Shown piece by piece: positions 29,246 through 38,216 of a DNA stretch of 64,000 bases. The position numbers were made by a program, and so were the translations under genes. The DNA lies in contig NZ_SSOM01000065.1 in assembly GCF_029871235.1 (NCBI RefSeq), positions 310,001-374,000 on the forward strand, read 5' to 3'. The notes under the pieces were generated by a model, which saw only the letters and a program-made list of their open reading frames with translations, did no database searches and was not told the origin of the DNA. Source of the stretch: Pseudomonas sp. BN411. GTDB lineage: Bacteria > Pseudomonadota > Gammaproteobacteria > Pseudomonadales > Pseudomonadaceae. Every line of letters begins with the position of its first letter. Positions within the stretch are counted from its first letter, which is position 1.

Positions 29246-29638
29246 CTAACCCTTGGGCGGTATGGGATGCCAGCCGTGCCGACGCATGTCCACCCGATCG
29301 TTCTGGATACTGACCCCTTCAGCGCGCAAACGTGCTCGCTGCTCATCGCCGGAGGGGGTGCCCAATGCCAGGCTGAAGCGCCCGCCGGCGCCCAGCACGC
29401 GATGCCAGGGCAACTGGGTGCCCGTCGGCAGGTGGCTCAACGTGCGCCCGACCCAGCGTGCGGCGCGGCCAAGGCCCGCGAGATCGGCCAGTTGGCCATA
29501 GGTCACCACCTTGCCTTCCGGCACCTGCGCCAGGGTCAGGTAGAGGGCCTCGCGACGCACGTCCACGCTTGCTGTCGGCAAGTCCCCCCATGCATGCTCT
29601 GGCGCCTCTTCCTTCTTCTTCTTCTTCTTACCGACCAT
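29246..29638 (-). CDS. MGMT-family (alkyltransferase-like) DNA-binding protein
   Basis: A 130-residue protein with the C-terminal DNA-binding domain of O6-alkylguanine-DNA alkyltransferases: VPEGKVVTYGQLADLAGLG and GRTLSHLPTG. Where active enzymes have PCHR with the acceptor cysteine, this protein has PWHRV, the tryptophan form typical of alkyltransferase-like (ATL) proteins that flag alkylated bases for repair rather than repair them. The N-terminus is MVGKKKKKKEE; the six lysines come from a (CTT)6 repeat. GGAG four bases before the ATG supports this start. Start codons of this gene and the divergent DUF481 gene overlap. Confidence 0.9.
   Translation of the reverse strand: MVGKKKKKKEEAPEHAWGDLPTASVDVRREALYLTLAQVPEGKVVTYGQLADLAGLGRAARWVGRTLSHLPTGTQLPWHRVLGAGGRFSLALGTPSGDEQRARLRAEGVSIQNDRVDMRRHGWHPIPPKG
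29612..29629. repeat. (CTT)6 trinucleotide microsatellite
   Basis: Six perfect CTT units encode K4-K9 of the MGMT-like protein on the - strand and lie 7 bp upstream of the DUF481 start on the + strand. Copy-number change would stay in frame for the first gene. Confidence 0.9.
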
Positions 29639-30635
29639 GCTGCTCCGTAGCCTAAGTGCTTTGTTCGTGTGCCTGGCCTGCTCGCCGCTCTGGGCCGACA
29701 CCGTCTGGTTGAACAACGGTGACCGCCTGACTGGCGAAATCATCCTGCTGGATGGCGGCAAGCTGGCATTGAAGACCAAATACGCCGGCCAGGTGCTGAT
29801 CGACTGGAAGGATATCGACACCCTGCGCTCCGAGAAACCGCTGCTGATCAAGCGCAAAGGCCTCGACAGCCAGCATAGCCACAGCCTCGCAGCGGCGAGC
29901 AAGGGCATGGTGCGGCTGCAGAACGGCAAGAGCGAAACGGTGCCGCTGGCGAGCATCCGCCAGATCGTGCCACCCCGGCCTTTCATCAAGGATCGTGTGT
30001 GGGAGGGCAACCTCGACGTCAAGCTGGATCTGGAGCGCAACGAGGACAAGACGGACGAGTGGAAGCTCAAGGGCGATACCCGCGTCGAGCATGGCCGCTG
30101 GCGCCACGTGCTGAGCGGACAGTTCGAAAAGGAGACCACGAACGGCGAGCGCACCGAGGACAACTGGGAGCTGGAGTACGACCTCGACCGCTTCCTCACC
30201 GAGCACTGGTTCGTTCGCGGCAGCTACGACCAGGAGAACGACCAGTTCCAGTTCTTCGAGCGCCAGCGTTCCTATGGCGTCGGTCCGGGTTATCGCTTCT
30301 GGGACAACGAATTGGGCCGCTTCGACCTGATCGCCCAGCTCACCCGCTTCCAGCTGGACAGTGACGCCGGAAACGTCGACTTCAACGCCTATTCCTTCGA
30401 GTGGGACTTCAAACGGCTGATCTGGGGCACGCGCTTCGAGCTCTATTCCAAGGCTCAGTTGCAGGTGCCGCGGATCGAAGAGATCGACTACGTACTCGAC
30501 AGTGAATTCGGCCTGCGCTACCGCCTCAACGACTGGGCGCGGCTCTCGCTGCTCTATGAGCTGGACCAGATTCGGGGCATGGGCCAGAGCGATTCGGACA
30601 GGCATTACCTCATCGGCGTCGGCGTCGGCTGGTAG
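29637..30635 (+). CDS. DUF481 family outer-membrane-type protein, copy 1
   Basis: A 332-residue secreted protein with signal peptide (hydrophobic residues 5-18, likely cut after PLWA). The mature protein begins DTVWLNNGDRLTGEI, a small N-terminal repeat-like domain, and continues as a DUF481 domain rich in alternating aromatic and polar strands, predicted to be a beta-barrel. The C-terminus ends in an aromatic residue (GVGVGW), as many outer-membrane barrels do. It is the paralogue of the next gene. No SD is visible before the ATG, whose bases overlap the divergent MGMT-like start. Function is unknown. Confidence 0.85.
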   Translation: MLLRSLSALFVCLACSPLWADTVWLNNGDRLTGEIILLDGGKLALKTKYAGQVLIDWKDIDTLRSEKPLLIKRKGLDSQHSHSLAAASKGMVRLQNGKSETVPLASIRQIVPPRPFIKDRVWEGNLDVKLDLERNEDKTDEWKLKGDTRVEHGRWRHVLSGQFEKETTNGERTEDNWELEYDLDRFLTEHWFVRGSYDQENDQFQFFERQRSYGVGPGYRFWDNELGRFDLIAQLTRFQLDSDAGNVDFNAYSFEWDFKRLIWGTRFELYSKAQLQVPRIEEIDYVLDSEFGLRYRLNDWARLSLLYELDQIRGMGQSDSDRHYLIGVGVGW

Positions 30636-30696
30636 CGATACGCCAGGTCACGCCCATCGATTTTTCGGAACTCAGCGGACGCAGGCCGGTCAGTCC

Positions 30697-30724
30697 TTGC
30701 TCTGCTGTCGGTCATAAGGATAAT
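30697..30724 (+). promoter_or_regulatory. Candidate promoter of second DUF481 gene
   Basis: TTGCTC (30697-30702), 16-bp spacer and GATAAT (30719-30724), followed by GCCCGGC. The predicted start is about 35 bp before the ATG at 30766. It suggests the two DUF481 genes are separately transcribed. Confidence 0.45.
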
Positions 30725-30765
30725 GCCCGGCTTTTTTTCGAGAACCCGAGCAAAGAAGCCGTTTT

Positions 30766-31770
30766 ATGCTGTCCCGATCCCTGCTGTGCATGGCGCTCGC
30801 CGCCGCTTCCTCCGCCACTTTCGCTGACACCGTCTGGTTGAAGAATGGCGACCGGCTCACCGGCACTATTCGCGTTTTCGATGGTGGCAAGCTGGTGCTG
30901 GAGACCGACTATGGCGGAACCATTCCGCTGGACTGGAAGAAGATCGCCACCCTGGAAAGTGACCGCGAACTGCTGATCAAGCAGGGCGACTTCGACGGCG
31001 AGCGCGCCAAGTCGCTGCATCGCGCCGACGATGGCAAGGTCATCCTGGCCAACGGCGAGGCGCCGAAGGAAGTGGAACTGGCCAGCATCGAACAGATCAT
31101 GAAGCCCAAGCCCCTGGTCGAGGACCTGACCTGGACTGGCAACGTCGACCTGTCGCTGGACTACAAGCGTGCTGAAAAGGACACCGACGACTACGACGTC
31201 GACTTCAATACCAAGGCCCGTCACGGTCGCTGGCGGCACAACGCCAACGGTGAGTACAACCGGGAATTCACCGACGAGGTGAAGACCACGGACAACTGGG
31301 AAGCCGAGTACGCGCTCGATCGCTTCATCACCGACAAGTTCTTCTGGCAGGGCCGGGGCGAGTACAAGCGCGACAAGATCGAAGACCTCGAGCGCCAGCG
31401 CACCCTGGGTACCGGCCCCGGTTACCAGTTCTGGGATGACGAACTGGGCGCCTTCTCCCTCGCCGGCCTGGTCAACCGGACCGACTACGACTTCTCCAAC
31501 GGCGAGAAAGAGAACTTCTATTCCCTCAGTACCAAGTGGGACTACAACCGTTACCTGGTGGGCAAGACCGTAGAGTTCTTCACTACTGGCGAGATCGGCC
31601 GCCCGCTGGACAACACCGCCGACTATGCCCTGGATGCCGAAATGGGCCTGCGCTACAAGGTCACCGACTGGGCATCGCTCAACGTCAAGGCGGAGAAGGA
31701 CCAGGTCAGCGGCGCCGAGGGCGATGTCGACGAAACCCGTTACACCGTGGGCTTCGGTGTGGGCTGGTAA
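30766..31770 (+). CDS. DUF481 family outer-membrane-type protein, copy 2
   Basis: A 334-residue paralogue of the preceding gene: signal peptide (likely cut after TFA), mature start DTVWLKNGDRLTGTI, DUF481 domain with DNWEAEYALDRFIT, QRTLGTGPGYQFWDDE and terminal FGVGW. Shared segments with copy 1 include the N-terminal domain and the GPGYxFWD(N/D)ELG motif, while surface-loop stretches differ, consistent with duplication and divergence. It has a candidate promoter of its own. Function unknown; a barrel in the outer membrane is inferred from pattern and C-terminal aromatic residue. Confidence 0.87.
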   Translation: MLSRSLLCMALAAASSATFADTVWLKNGDRLTGTIRVFDGGKLVLETDYGGTIPLDWKKIATLESDRELLIKQGDFDGERAKSLHRADDGKVILANGEAPKEVELASIEQIMKPKPLVEDLTWTGNVDLSLDYKRAEKDTDDYDVDFNTKARHGRWRHNANGEYNREFTDEVKTTDNWEAEYALDRFITDKFFWQGRGEYKRDKIEDLERQRTLGTGPGYQFWDDELGAFSLAGLVNRTDYDFSNGEKENFYSLSTKWDYNRYLVGKTVEFFTTGEIGRPLDNTADYALDAEMGLRYKVTDWASLNVKAEKDQVSGAEGDVDETRYTVGFGVGW

Positions 31771-31850
31771 ACCACTTCCTTTGGGGCATGGTCATGAGCA
31801 ATCAGCTCTTCCCGTGACGATCAAAACACCCAATTGGCAGGATGAAATTT

Positions 31851-31936
31851 GTAGGATGGGTCGGGCGGCGTTCCGCGAGCTTGCGATACCCATCAACCCC
31901 GTCCGCATGGGTATCGCTCCGCTCCACCCATCCTAC
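31851..31936. repeat. 86-bp palindromic element (GTAGGATGGGT type)
   Basis: Terminal inverted repeats GTAGGATGGGT (31851-31861) and ACCCATCCTAC (31926-31936) are perfect. Inside, GCGATACCCAT (31883-31893) pairs with ATGGGTATCGC (31907-31917). The whole 306-bp gap between the DUF481 gene and dauB holds nothing else I can support as a gene. Confidence 0.8.
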
Positions 31937-32076
31937 GGCCTGAAATCGATCCCGCAGGACGTGCGCCTTATACCCAGGCGCCAAACTCGTACATCCGGTC
32001 GGTTGTCCCCTTGCTGGTATAAACTTTAAAGTCCAAGATGGACAAAATGTTTATATCCAGCCCCGGGAGCGTCCCC

Positions 32077-34168
<2,092 letters not shown>

Positions 34169-34197
34169 CGACGCAGGCGCTTTACGCCACACTCGCT

Positions 34198-34220
34198 GCG
34201 CCGGGCCCCGCGCCCGGCGC
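34198..34220 (+). promoter_or_regulatory. GC hairpin between dauA and dauR
   Basis: GCGCCGGGC (34198-34206) and GCCCGGCGC (34212-34220) form a perfect nine-pair stem with a five-base loop in the 79-bp gap. It has no T run, so partial attenuation or transcript protection is more likely than full termination. Confidence 0.5.
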
Positions 34221-34247
34221 CGATCTTCCCGCTCCAGGAGCCGCTCC

Positions 34248-34877
34248 ATGATCCCCCGCCAAGACCTCGCCCTGGACAACTACCGGGCCGTCGCCGACGC
34301 CATCGCCACGCTGTTCTTCCCGCATGCCGAGGTGGTGCTGCACGACCTGCGCACGCAGAAGATCGATTACATCGCCAACAACATCTCCAAGCGCTGCGTC
34401 GGCGACGATGCCGCCCTGGAAGACATGCTCGGCGAAGACGGCGAGCGGAACATCGGCCCCTACGAGAAGCTCAACTGGGACGGCCAGAAGATCCGCTCCG
34501 TGAGCACCGTGCTGCGCGACGCCCATGGCGCGCCCGTTGCCGTGCTCTGCATCAACCTGAACATCTCCATGTTCGAGGCGGCCAAGGCAGCCCTCGACCT
34601 GTTCCTTTCCTCCAGCAAGCTCATTCCCCAGCCCGATGCCCTGTTCCGCGACGACTGGCAGGAGCGCATCAACACCTTCCTGCACAACTGGCTGCGCCAG
34701 CGCCAGCTCGGCCTCAACCTGCTGACCCGCGAGCACAAGCGCGAACTGGTCCTGGCGCTGCACGCCGAAGGCGCCTTCAAGGGCAAGAGCGCGGCCAACT
34801 ACGTCGCCAACGTCCTCAACATGGGCCGCGCCACGGTCTACAAGCACCTCAAAGAGCTGAAGGAAGAGTCGGTCTAG
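34248..34877 (+). CDS. dauR: YheO/DauR-like transcriptional regulator
   Basis: A 209-residue regulator: PAS-like YheO domain (residues about 10-120, with LFFPHAEVVLHDL and EKLNWDGQKIRSVS) and a C-terminal HTH (about 155-205, with GAFKGKSAANYVANVLNMG and TVYKHLKELK). In P. aeruginosa, DauR represses dauBA, with relief by D-Arg or D-Lys products. AGGAG is seven bases before the ATG. Same-strand placement behind dauBA supports autogenous control of the operon. Confidence 0.88.
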   Translation: MIPRQDLALDNYRAVADAIATLFFPHAEVVLHDLRTQKIDYIANNISKRCVGDDAALEDMLGEDGERNIGPYEKLNWDGQKIRSVSTVLRDAHGAPVAVLCINLNISMFEAAKAALDLFLSSSKLIPQPDALFRDDWQERINTFLHNWLRQRQLGLNLLTREHKRELVLALHAEGAFKGKSAANYVANVLNMGRATVYKHLKELKEESV

Positions 34878-34901
34878 GGCAATCCTGGCTCGACATTTCC
34901 C

Positions 34902-34995
34902 TGTGGGGGCGAATTCATTCGCCAAGCGGGCCGCAGGTCCGCCAGCCGAGCCGTGCTGGTGGGCTGAAGCGGAACGCCGCCCGGCCCACCCTACG
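34902..34995. repeat. Degraded palindromic element after dauR
   Basis: GGGGGCGAATTCATTCGCC near 34905 repeats the arm of the element at 38018, but without its partner arm. It runs into GGTGGGC ... GCCCACCCTACG (34958-34995), resembling the small hairpin at 38128-38145. Looks like a truncated and merged pair of repeat units. Confidence 0.6.
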
Positions 34996-35037
34996 AATCT
35001 GAAGGTGGAGTCGGTCTGACGCTCAGACGCCGACCTT

Positions 35038-35096
35038 GTAGGCGCGAGCTCTGCTCGCGATTGCGAACCCCCTTCGCGAGCAGAGCTCGCTCCTAC
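35038..35096. repeat. 59-bp palindromic element (GTAGG...CCTAC)
   Basis: Ends are GTAGG and CCTAC. CGAGCTCTGCTCGCGA is exactly complementary to TCGCGAGCAGAGCTCG across a short loop. It lies just past the end of the GlxA-type gene and could double as its transcript end. Confidence 0.8.
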
Positions 35097-35106
35097 GGGA
35101 AATTCT

Positions 35107-36060
35107 TCAGCAACCCCCGCGCAGCCTGCGCCTGAACGCCCCCGGCGTCTCCCCGCACAGCTGCTTGAACAATTTGGCGAAGGTCGCCCGGTCGGCATAG
35201 CCCACCTGGGCCGCCACCTGTTCCAGAGAGCGTGCCGGATTGCGCAGGGCGGTTTGCGCGGCGCTGATGCGCAGGCGTTGCAGGTAGGCGTTCGGGGTCA
35301 GGCCGGTCGCCACCTTGAAGCGTCGCAACAGGGTTCGGCTCGAACAGTGCGCCTGGGCCGCCAGGGCTTCCAGATCCAGTGGCTCGGCCAGGTTGCGTTG
35401 CAGCCAGACCAGCAAGGGACCGATCTGTGGATCATCGCTGCCAGTACTGGGCAGCAAGGGGGCGAAGCGCGATTGGCGCCCGCGCTGCATCTCGAACACC
35501 ATGGCGCCGGCCACCCGTTGGGCGAGCCAGTCGCCGCCGTGCCAGCCGATCAGGTACAGGCACAGATCCAGTCCCGCCTGGGCGCCGCCCGAACAGAAGA
35601 GGTTGCCGTCTTCGGTCAGCAGGGCGTCCGGCTCCAGCCACACCTGTGGATAACGTTTGCGAAAGGCCGGCGCCAGCGCCCAGTGGGTAGTGGCGCGGCG
35701 ACCATCGAGCCGGCCGGAGGCGGCCAGCAGGAAAGCGCTGCTGCACAGGCTGGCGAGTTGCTGCGAATCCGGTCGTGCGGCGAGCCAGGGCAGTAGCGAC
35801 TGATTGGCGGCCAGGGTCTTGTCCACTGCTGGGCCGGTAGCGGTCAGCACGACAAGGTCGGCAGCCTCCGCCAGTGCCAGGTCGCCATCCACACGCACCT
35901 CGGCCATGCCGATATCCACAGGCCGACCGTCGCAACTGAAGCGCTGGACCTGGAACAGTGGCTCGCCAGCCAGTTGGTTGGCCAGGCGGAATGCATCGTC
36001 GGCCGTGGCCAGGCTGGAGCAGACAGTCTGTGGGCAGACGAAAAGGGCGATGCGGATCAT
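35107..36060 (-). CDS. GlxA-type transcriptional regulator (DJ-1/PfpI + AraC HTH)
   Basis: A 317-residue two-domain regulator. Residues about 1-170 form a DJ-1/PfpI-like sensing domain (IALFVCPQT, LASLCSSAFLLAASG with the nucleophile-elbow cysteine, TTHWAL). Residues about 215-317 are an AraC/XylS DNA-binding domain with two helix-turn-helices: LAAQAHCSSRTLLRRFK and VAAQVGYADRATFAKLFK. Start taken at the ATG at 36060; a TTG at 36075 would add five residues. Similar regulators control amine or carnitine/betaine catabolism, but the target here is unknown. It is divergent from an NTF2-like gene across a palindromic region. Confidence 0.87.
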   Translation of the reverse strand: MIRIALFVCPQTVCSSLATADDAFRLANQLAGEPLFQVQRFSCDGRPVDIGMAEVRVDGDLALAEAADLVVLTATGPAVDKTLAANQSLLPWLAARPDSQQLASLCSSAFLLAASGRLDGRRATTHWALAPAFRKRYPQVWLEPDALLTEDGNLFCSGGAQAGLDLCLYLIGWHGGDWLAQRVAGAMVFEMQRGRQSRFAPLLPSTGSDDPQIGPLLVWLQRNLAEPLDLEALAAQAHCSSRTLLRRFKVATGLTPNAYLQRLRISAAQTALRNPARSLEQVAAQVGYADRATFAKLFKQLCGETPGAFRRRLRGGC

Positions 36061-36078
36061 GTGCGGACTCGGCAACCG

Positions 36079-36119
36079 GATTGGCGATTATTGACACAAA
36101 GTTGGCGATGTCGCCAATC
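36079..36119. promoter_or_regulatory. Palindromic operator candidate between divergent genes
   Basis: TTGGCGA-TG-TCGCCAA at 36102-36117 is a perfect two-fold palindrome, and another TTGGCGA lies at 36081-36087, 21 bp (two turns) upstream. The outer pair GATTGGCGA (36079) and TCGCCAATC (36111) are also complementary. The sites sit 20-60 bp upstream of the regulator start, suggesting binding by that regulator. Confidence 0.55.
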
Positions 36120-36177
36120 GCCACCTGAACCATTCGGGTCAATACTGCTAGCCATACAGTCCTTGCCGGAGTTGCCC

Positions 36178-36663
36178 ATGGCTCACCCCAACGCTGAGCT
36201 CATCACCCGCTTCTATCAGGCTTTCCAGCGCCTCGACGCCGAAACCATGGCCGCTTGCTACAGCGCGGACGTGCACTTCAGCGACCCGGTGTTCTCCGAT
36301 CTCAACGGCCAGGAAGCCGCCGACATGTGGCGCATGCTCGCCAGCCGCGCCCAGCAGTTCAGCCTGACCTTCGATAGCGTCGAAGCCGACGACCTCAGCG
36401 GCCGCGCCAACTGGGTCGCCACCTACCTGTTCAGCCAGACCGGGCGCATGGTGGAGAACCGTATCCAGGCGCGCTTCCTCTTCTCCGACGGTCAGATCAT
36501 CGAGCACCACGACAGCTTCGACCTCTGGCGCTGGGCTCGCCAGGCCCTGGGTGCCAAGGGCCTGCTGCTGGGTTGGTTGCCGGCCGTGCAGAACGCCATT
36601 CGCAAGCAGGCCGCGCGCGGCCTGGCGGCGTACCGTGCCGGGGCGTTGAAGGACTTGTCTTGA
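36178..36663 (+). CDS. NTF2-like / SnoaL-type protein
   Basis: A 161-residue protein of the NTF2-like superfamily. ELITRFYQAFQRLDAETMAACYS and DVHFSDPVFSDLNG begin the fold, and later strands include NWVATYLFSQTGR, RIQARFLFSDGQI and HHDSFDLWRWA. Members bind or isomerise small ligands in a cone-shaped cavity; no substrate can be named. It starts a three-gene operon with a GIY-YIG protein 12 bp on and a GST, and is divergent from the GlxA-type regulator. Confidence 0.8.
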   Translation: MAHPNAELITRFYQAFQRLDAETMAACYSADVHFSDPVFSDLNGQEAADMWRMLASRAQQFSLTFDSVEADDLSGRANWVATYLFSQTGRMVENRIQARFLFSDGQIIEHHDSFDLWRWARQALGAKGLLLGWLPAVQNAIRKQAARGLAAYRAGALKDLS

Positions 36664-36675
36664 CGAGGTGAGGCA

Positions 36676-37029
36676 ATGCCTAATGCGGCGGCCTTCAATC
36701 AGGACCCCGCAATGCCCGAGCAAACCGAATCCGCCCCTGCCGCCAAGCCCTGGTACGTGTACCTGGTGCGTGCCGAGAACGGTGCCCTCTACTGCGGCAT
36801 CAGCGACGACCCGCAGCGGCGTTTTGCCCAGCACCAGAGCGGCAAGGGCGCGCGATTCTTCCATTCCAGCCCGGCTAGCGCCCTGGTGTTCGTCGAAGCC
36901 TGTGCCGACAAGAGTGAGGCCTTGCGCCGCGAGATCGCCATCAAGCGCATGAAGAAGGCGGTCAAAGAGTCGCTGATAGAGGGCTGGACGCGCACGGAAA
37001 GGATAGGCCTCGAAGAAGTGGCCGGATAA
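36676..37029 (+). CDS. GIY-YIG nuclease domain protein (UPF0213/YhbQ-like)
   Basis: A 117-residue protein with the GIY-YIG core written as [28 protein letters not shown], and [23 protein letters not shown]. Length and lack of other domains fit the YhbQ/YazA group, small putative structure-specific nucleases. I keep the ATG at 36676, as GAGG lies seven bases upstream; an internal ATG at 36712 begins the conserved part. Nuclease activity is inferred from family only. Confidence 0.87.
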   Translation: MPNAAAFNQDPAMPEQTESAPAAKPWYVYLVRAENGALYCGISDDPQRRFAQHQSGKGARFFHSSPASALVFVEACADKSEALRREIAIKRMKKAVKESLIEGWTRTERIGLEEVAG

Positions 37030-37065
37030 GCTCCGGCCTTATCACAATCGCAGCGGAGCCCTGCC

Positions 37066-38001
37066 ATGTCCGAACTCATCCTGCATCACTACGAGCCCTC
37101 GCCCTTCGCCAAGAAGGCGCGGCTGATGCTCGGTTACAAGCAGCTGTCGTGGCGCTCGGTGGAGATCCCACGGATCATGCCCAAGCCCGATCTGATGGCG
37201 CTGACCGGCGGCTATCGCAAGACCCCGGTGCTGCAGGTGGGCGCCGACATCTACTGCGACACCGCACTGATCGCCCGTCGACTGGAGCAGGAAAAAGCCG
37301 GCCCCGCGCTGTTCCCGGAGGGCCAGGAGTTCAATGTCGCCAGCTTCGCCCTGTGGGTGGACTCGGTGATCTTCCAGCATTCCGTGACCCTGGTGTTCCA
37401 GCCCGAATCCATGGCCGTGCGCATAGGCCAACTGCCGCCAGCGGTGCAGCAGGCTTTCCTCGCTGACCGCGCCAGACTGTTCTCCGGCGGCAGCACTGCT
37501 CGCCTGCCGGCGGAGCAGGCTCGCAGCAATTGGCCGGTACTGATGGGGCGACTGCAGCAACAACTGGAGCGCAGCGAAGGCGACTTCCTCTTTGGTGAAC
37601 CTTCGGTGGCCGATTTCTCCCTGGCCCACTGCCTGTGGTTCCTCAAAGCCACGCCGGTTACCGCGCCGCTGGTGGACGACTATCCGGAGGTGGCGGCCTG
37701 GTACGGCCGCGTGCTGGGGTTCGGCGAGGGCGCATGCAGTCCGTTGTCTGCCGCAGAAGCGATTGAAATCGCCCGCAGCGCCACTCCGGCTGCATTGCCC
37801 GCCGAAGATTTCGTCGACCCCAATGGCTTCACCCGCGGCCAGAACGTGCTGGTGGCAGCCACCGACTATGGGGTTGATCCGGTGGAGGGTGAGCTGCTGT
37901 TCGCCGGCCGCGAGGAAATCATCCTGCGCCGCGAGGATGAACGCGCAGGCCTGGTGCATGTGCACTTCCCAAGGTTGGGGTTCCGCATAGAGGCCCGTTG
38001 A
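37066..38001 (+). CDS. Glutathione S-transferase family protein with C-terminal extension
   Basis: A 311-residue protein. Residues 1-80 are a GST thioredoxin-like domain (LILHHYEPSPFAKKARLML, GGYRKTPVLQVGADIYCDT); residues about 90-210 form the helical domain (FLFGEPSVADFSLAHCLWFL). About 100 more residues follow, beyond normal GST length, with NVLVAATDYGVDPVEGELL and LVHVHFPRLGFRIE, an extra beta-rich domain. It follows the GIY-YIG gene by 36 bp. Substrate unknown. Confidence 0.85.
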   Translation: MSELILHHYEPSPFAKKARLMLGYKQLSWRSVEIPRIMPKPDLMALTGGYRKTPVLQVGADIYCDTALIARRLEQEKAGPALFPEGQEFNVASFALWVDSVIFQHSVTLVFQPESMAVRIGQLPPAVQQAFLADRARLFSGGSTARLPAEQARSNWPVLMGRLQQQLERSEGDFLFGEPSVADFSLAHCLWFLKATPVTAPLVDDYPEVAAWYGRVLGFGEGACSPLSAAEAIEIARSATPAALPAEDFVDPNGFTRGQNVLVAATDYGVDPVEGELLFAGREEIILRREDERAGLVHVHFPRLGFRIEAR

Positions 38002-38017
38002 ACTGGGGCGATTTTCT

Positions 38018-38113
38018 GTAGGGGCGAATTCATTCGCCATGCAGACCGCAGGTCTGCCCTCCGAGCGACCAGGGGGTCGCTTCGCAACCCTTGGCGAATG
38101 AATTCGCCCCTAC
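38018..38113. repeat. 96-bp palindromic element with 22-bp terminal inverted repeats
   Basis: The arm at 38018-38039 (GTAGGGGCGAATTCATTCGCCA) is the exact complement of 38092-38113. Inside are two perfect hairpins, GCAGACC-GCA-GGTCTGC at 38041-38057 and GCGACC-AGGG-GGTCGC at 38065-38080. The element could fold into a cruciform with two side stems. Confidence 0.9.
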
Positions 38114-38127
38114 AGGGCTTTCACCCA

Positions 38128-38145
38128 GGTGGGCTGAAGCCCACC
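38128..38145. repeat. Small perfect hairpin
   Basis: GGTGGGCT-GA-AGCCCACC followed by CTACGG, next to the 96-bp palindrome. A related sequence is at 34958-34990. Confidence 0.7.
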
Positions 38146-38179
38146 CTACGGATGACGTAGTCCCGGTTTGTGAGCACCC

Positions 38180-38210
38180 AAAAACGAAGCCCGGCATGTG
38201 CCGGGCTTCG
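38180..38210 (-). terminator. Rho-independent terminator of yejK
   Basis: CGAAGCCCGG and CCGGGCTTCG pair across a six-base loop; on the - strand five T residues follow. It begins seven bases past the yejK stop. Confidence 0.9.
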
Positions 38211-38216
38211 TCGTTA

